A model generated the notes under the pieces. It was not told the DNA's origin and did not search any database. It worked only from the letters and a program-made list of their open reading frames with translations. This document shows positions 4,914 to 6,803 of a stretch of 6,803 nucleotides of DNA, in pieces (position 1 is the stretch's first letter; every line of letters begins with the position of its first letter). Origin of the DNA: an uncultured bacterium (lineage in GTDB: Bacteria > Planctomycetota > UBA1135 > GCA-002686595); NCBI GenBank assembly GCA_913058555.1, contig CAJXRJ010000417.1, forward strand, positions 1 through 6,803, in the 5' to 3' direction. The position numbers and the translations under genes are program-made.

Positions 4914-6716
4914 ATGCGATTCCTTCCCAAGATTCTCCTTCCAGTAGCTGCCATCGCCCTTCTGGCATCGGCAACTGTCGACGCGCATGCCGCCACCCAG
5001 GAGGGGGCTGCCCCCGGGCTCAAGAACTCCGGCAAGAAGATCCGGGCTACGCCTTCGGAGTTGGCGGCCAAGGCGGGGGCGGGGGTCCAGTGGCGGACCG
5101 ACCTCGCCGCGGCGCTCGTGGAGTCAAAGGAGAGCGGCAAGGCCGTGTTCTGGTACGTGCCGACGATCCGGCGGTCGTTCATGGACCGCAAGACGGAGGT
5201 GGACCGCTACATGATGGCGGGGCCGTTCTCGTGGCCGCGGACCATCGCGTTCTTGAACGAGCACTTCGTTCCGGTGCGCATGGCGGCGGGCAAGGACGAC
5301 TGCGCGGCGTTCGGACTCAAGCCGCTCGTCTTTGTGGAGCCGGGTTGGCTCGTGATTGGATCGGACGGGAAAGAGCTGGGGCGCGAGCACCAGATCACGA
5401 CGTTCCATCCGGCGCGCTTCCTCGCTCCGCTTGCGCAGCTGGCGGGTGTGGATCACCCCGCGGCCGATGGATGGCCGGGGGACCGGGAAGACCCGGCGGT
5501 CAAGCTGTGGGTGGCGGGCGTGGAGCACTGGCATCAGCAGAGAGACGCGGTGGCGCGGGGTGTCTGGGAGAAGCTCACGAAGGACCACCCCGAGCACCCC
5601 ATGGCAGCCAAGGCGGCCATGGAGCTGGAGGGGCACGGGCCGTTTGTGCACGCCTTCGAAACGTATGCGGAACTGCCCGCGAAGGCGACCACGCCCATGG
5701 CCGAGGGCACGATCGCACCGGCGGGCGTCTACAGCGAGGAGGACCTTTGGGCGCGCGGCGCCGAGTTCCTCATGGCATCCCAGCGGGCGAACGGTGGGTG
5801 GCAGGACTCGACCTATGACTTCGGGGGCACGGATGGGCTTCCGAATGTGTTCGTGGCGGTGTCGTCCATCTCAACGATCGCGCTGCTCGAGTACGCCGCA
5901 CGCCTCGAGTCCCCGGACCCGGCGCTGGAGCGGACGCTCGGGAACGCGCTCAGCTACATCACGGAAGAGGCGAACCTCAACCGCGCAGATACCGATGAGC
6001 AGTTCTGGGCCCACGTCTACCGCGCCCGGGCGCTGACGCGCTGGATCGAGCTCCGCCCAGGGGATGTTGCGAGGGTCGAGCCGGCGCTCCAGCTTTCGGT
6101 CAATGACCTGGTTCGGACCCAGGGCAAAGGGGGAGCGTGGGCCCACGAGTACTCCAACCCGTTCGTGACCTCGGACGCGTTGATTGCGCTCAGCGCTGCG
6201 AAGGGCGTTGGCACATTCCCTGACACTGGCGAGGACAGCGTCGAGCGAGGCATCGACAGCCTGATTCTCTGCCGAACGGACGAGGGGGCTTATAGCTACG
6301 GCCAAACGCGGCGGGGCAAGGCGCGCGGACGGGTCCAGGGATCCGTCGGGCGTACCCCAAGGGGCGAGTTGGCCATTAGTCTCTGGTCCCCGGAGAAGTC
6401 GATCGGCCTTGAGCGTGCCGTGGCGCTGTCTTTCGACAACGAGCAGTACCTCCTACCTGCGCGCAAGTACGACGACCACACGTCGAGCTACAGCTACGGC
6501 GGGTTCTTCTTCTTCTACGACATGTTGGCCCGCACCGAGGCGATCGTGGCGATGGCGAAGTCGGACACGCGCGACAAAGCGGTGGAGCGGCAGCACGCCC
6601 AGCTCATGGGGTTGCCTGAGTTTGACGGCGTCTTCATGGACAGCCATGAGGTCGGTCGCTGCTACGGCACGGGCATGGCGCTTTGGTGCCTGGCCGCCCT
6701 GTCCAAAGTCGACTAA
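4914..6716 (+). CDS. Secreted thioredoxin-like / terpenoid-cyclase-type toroid protein
   Basis: The product is 600 aa. Residues 1-26 are a clear signal peptide: MRFLPK, a hydrophobic core, then an AHA cleavage site before ATQ, so the protein is exported. Residues about 55-180 resemble a thioredoxin fold of the Thioredoxin_7 type: W-x-x-DLAAAL with SKESGKAVFWYV, FLNEHFVPVRM, then WLVIGSDGKELG. The Cys-x-x-Cys redox site is absent (TIRRSFMDRK is found there). Residues about 275-600 look like an alpha/alpha toroid of the squalene-hopene cyclase/prenyltransferase-repeat type. It shows FLMASQRANGGWQDS (285-299), LVRTQGKGGAWAHEY (399-413), a weaker EGAYSYG (457-463), SYSYGGFFFFYD (525-536) and a closing YGTGMALWCLAAL. 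The DxDD cyclase motif is not evident (DTDE at 359-362 is the nearest), so I infer a binding or structural role, not a cyclase. Ligand and partner are unknown. The gene is divergent from the SDR gene with no co-directional neighbour in view. Confidence 0.8.
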   Translation: MRFLPKILLPVAAIALLASATVDAHAATQEGAAPGLKNSGKKIRATPSELAAKAGAGVQWRTDLAAALVESKESGKAVFWYVPTIRRSFMDRKTEVDRYMMAGPFSWPRTIAFLNEHFVPVRMAAGKDDCAAFGLKPLVFVEPGWLVIGSDGKELGREHQITTFHPARFLAPLAQLAGVDHPAADGWPGDREDPAVKLWVAGVEHWHQQRDAVARGVWEKLTKDHPEHPMAAKAAMELEGHGPFVHAFETYAELPAKATTPMAEGTIAPAGVYSEEDLWARGAEFLMASQRANGGWQDSTYDFGGTDGLPNVFVAVSSISTIALLEYAARLESPDPALERTLGNALSYITEEANLNRADTDEQFWAHVYRARALTRWIELRPGDVARVEPALQLSVNDLVRTQGKGGAWAHEYSNPFVTSDALIALSAAKGVGTFPDTGEDSVERGIDSLILCRTDEGAYSYGQTRRGKARGRVQGSVGRTPRGELAISLWSPEKSIGLERAVALSFDNEQYLLPARKYDDHTSSYSYGGFFFFYDMLARTEAIVAMAKSDTRDKAVERQHAQLMGLPEFDGVFMDSHEVGRCYGTGMALWCLAALSKVD

Positions 6717-6803
6717 GAGTCCAAGCTGGCTCCGCACTTTGGCCTTCACCCCGCACGAATTCGCCAGAAGCCCTGCAACCATCGCCGCCTTCGACCGGTC
6801 GTC
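6717..6803. other. Downstream flank, nothing recognised
   Basis: These 87 bases follow the stop of the toroid protein gene. I see no terminator hairpin with a T-tract, no RNA gene and no convincing start of another gene before the edge. Confidence 0.4.

Noticed and set aside
4493..5818. Long plus-strand open frame of 441 codons
   Set aside because: Gly/Arg-rich with no recognisable motif. It is antisense to the SDR start and out of frame with the toroid gene, which has a signal peptide and family motifs.

Overview
The window is GC-rich bacterial DNA. No single marker fixes the phylum. The gene types (an orphan EboE-family protein, a Trm112-like protein without its zinc cysteines, and a secreted thioredoxin-fold plus alpha/alpha-toroid protein) and the weak Shine-Dalgarno signals fit Planctomycetota or a similar high-GC lineage. 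That placement is inference. Five protein genes are essentially complete, one is cut by the left edge, and there is one tRNA. No insertion sequence, CRISPR array or prophage gene is visible.

Left part (1-1665), minus strand: an unrecognised 404-aa protein with one N-terminal hydrophobic segment (165-1379) lies 41 bp upstream of the first 41 codons of a probable Xaa-Pro aminopeptidase (M24 family), which leaves the window at base 1. The two are probably co-transcribed. A 286-bp divergent spacer (1380-1665) holds overlapping perfect palindromes.

Centre (1666-3726), plus strand: a Trm112-like gene (GTG start) overlaps an eboE homologue by 4 bp (ATGA). About 60 bp after eboE there is a strong sigma70-type promoter with a 17-bp spacer. 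It serves tRNA-Glu(UUC), which encodes its own CCA and has a short GCAA-tetraloop hairpin in its leader. A long intrinsic terminator starts inside the CCA, and an unusual array of about four 40-bp tandem hairpin/T-tract units follows. Units 1-3 keep a stem, and unit 3 shows two compensated base-pair changes.

Right part (3749-6803): a minus-strand SDR oxidoreductase (3749-4765) converges on the hairpin array. Divergent from it is a plus-strand gene (4914-6716) for a secreted 600-aa protein with a cysteine-poor thioredoxin-like domain joined to a terpenoid-cyclase-type toroid. The genes do not form one obvious pathway. The items most worth following are the hairpin array, the EboE/Trm112-like pair outside any ebo cluster, and the secreted fusion protein.
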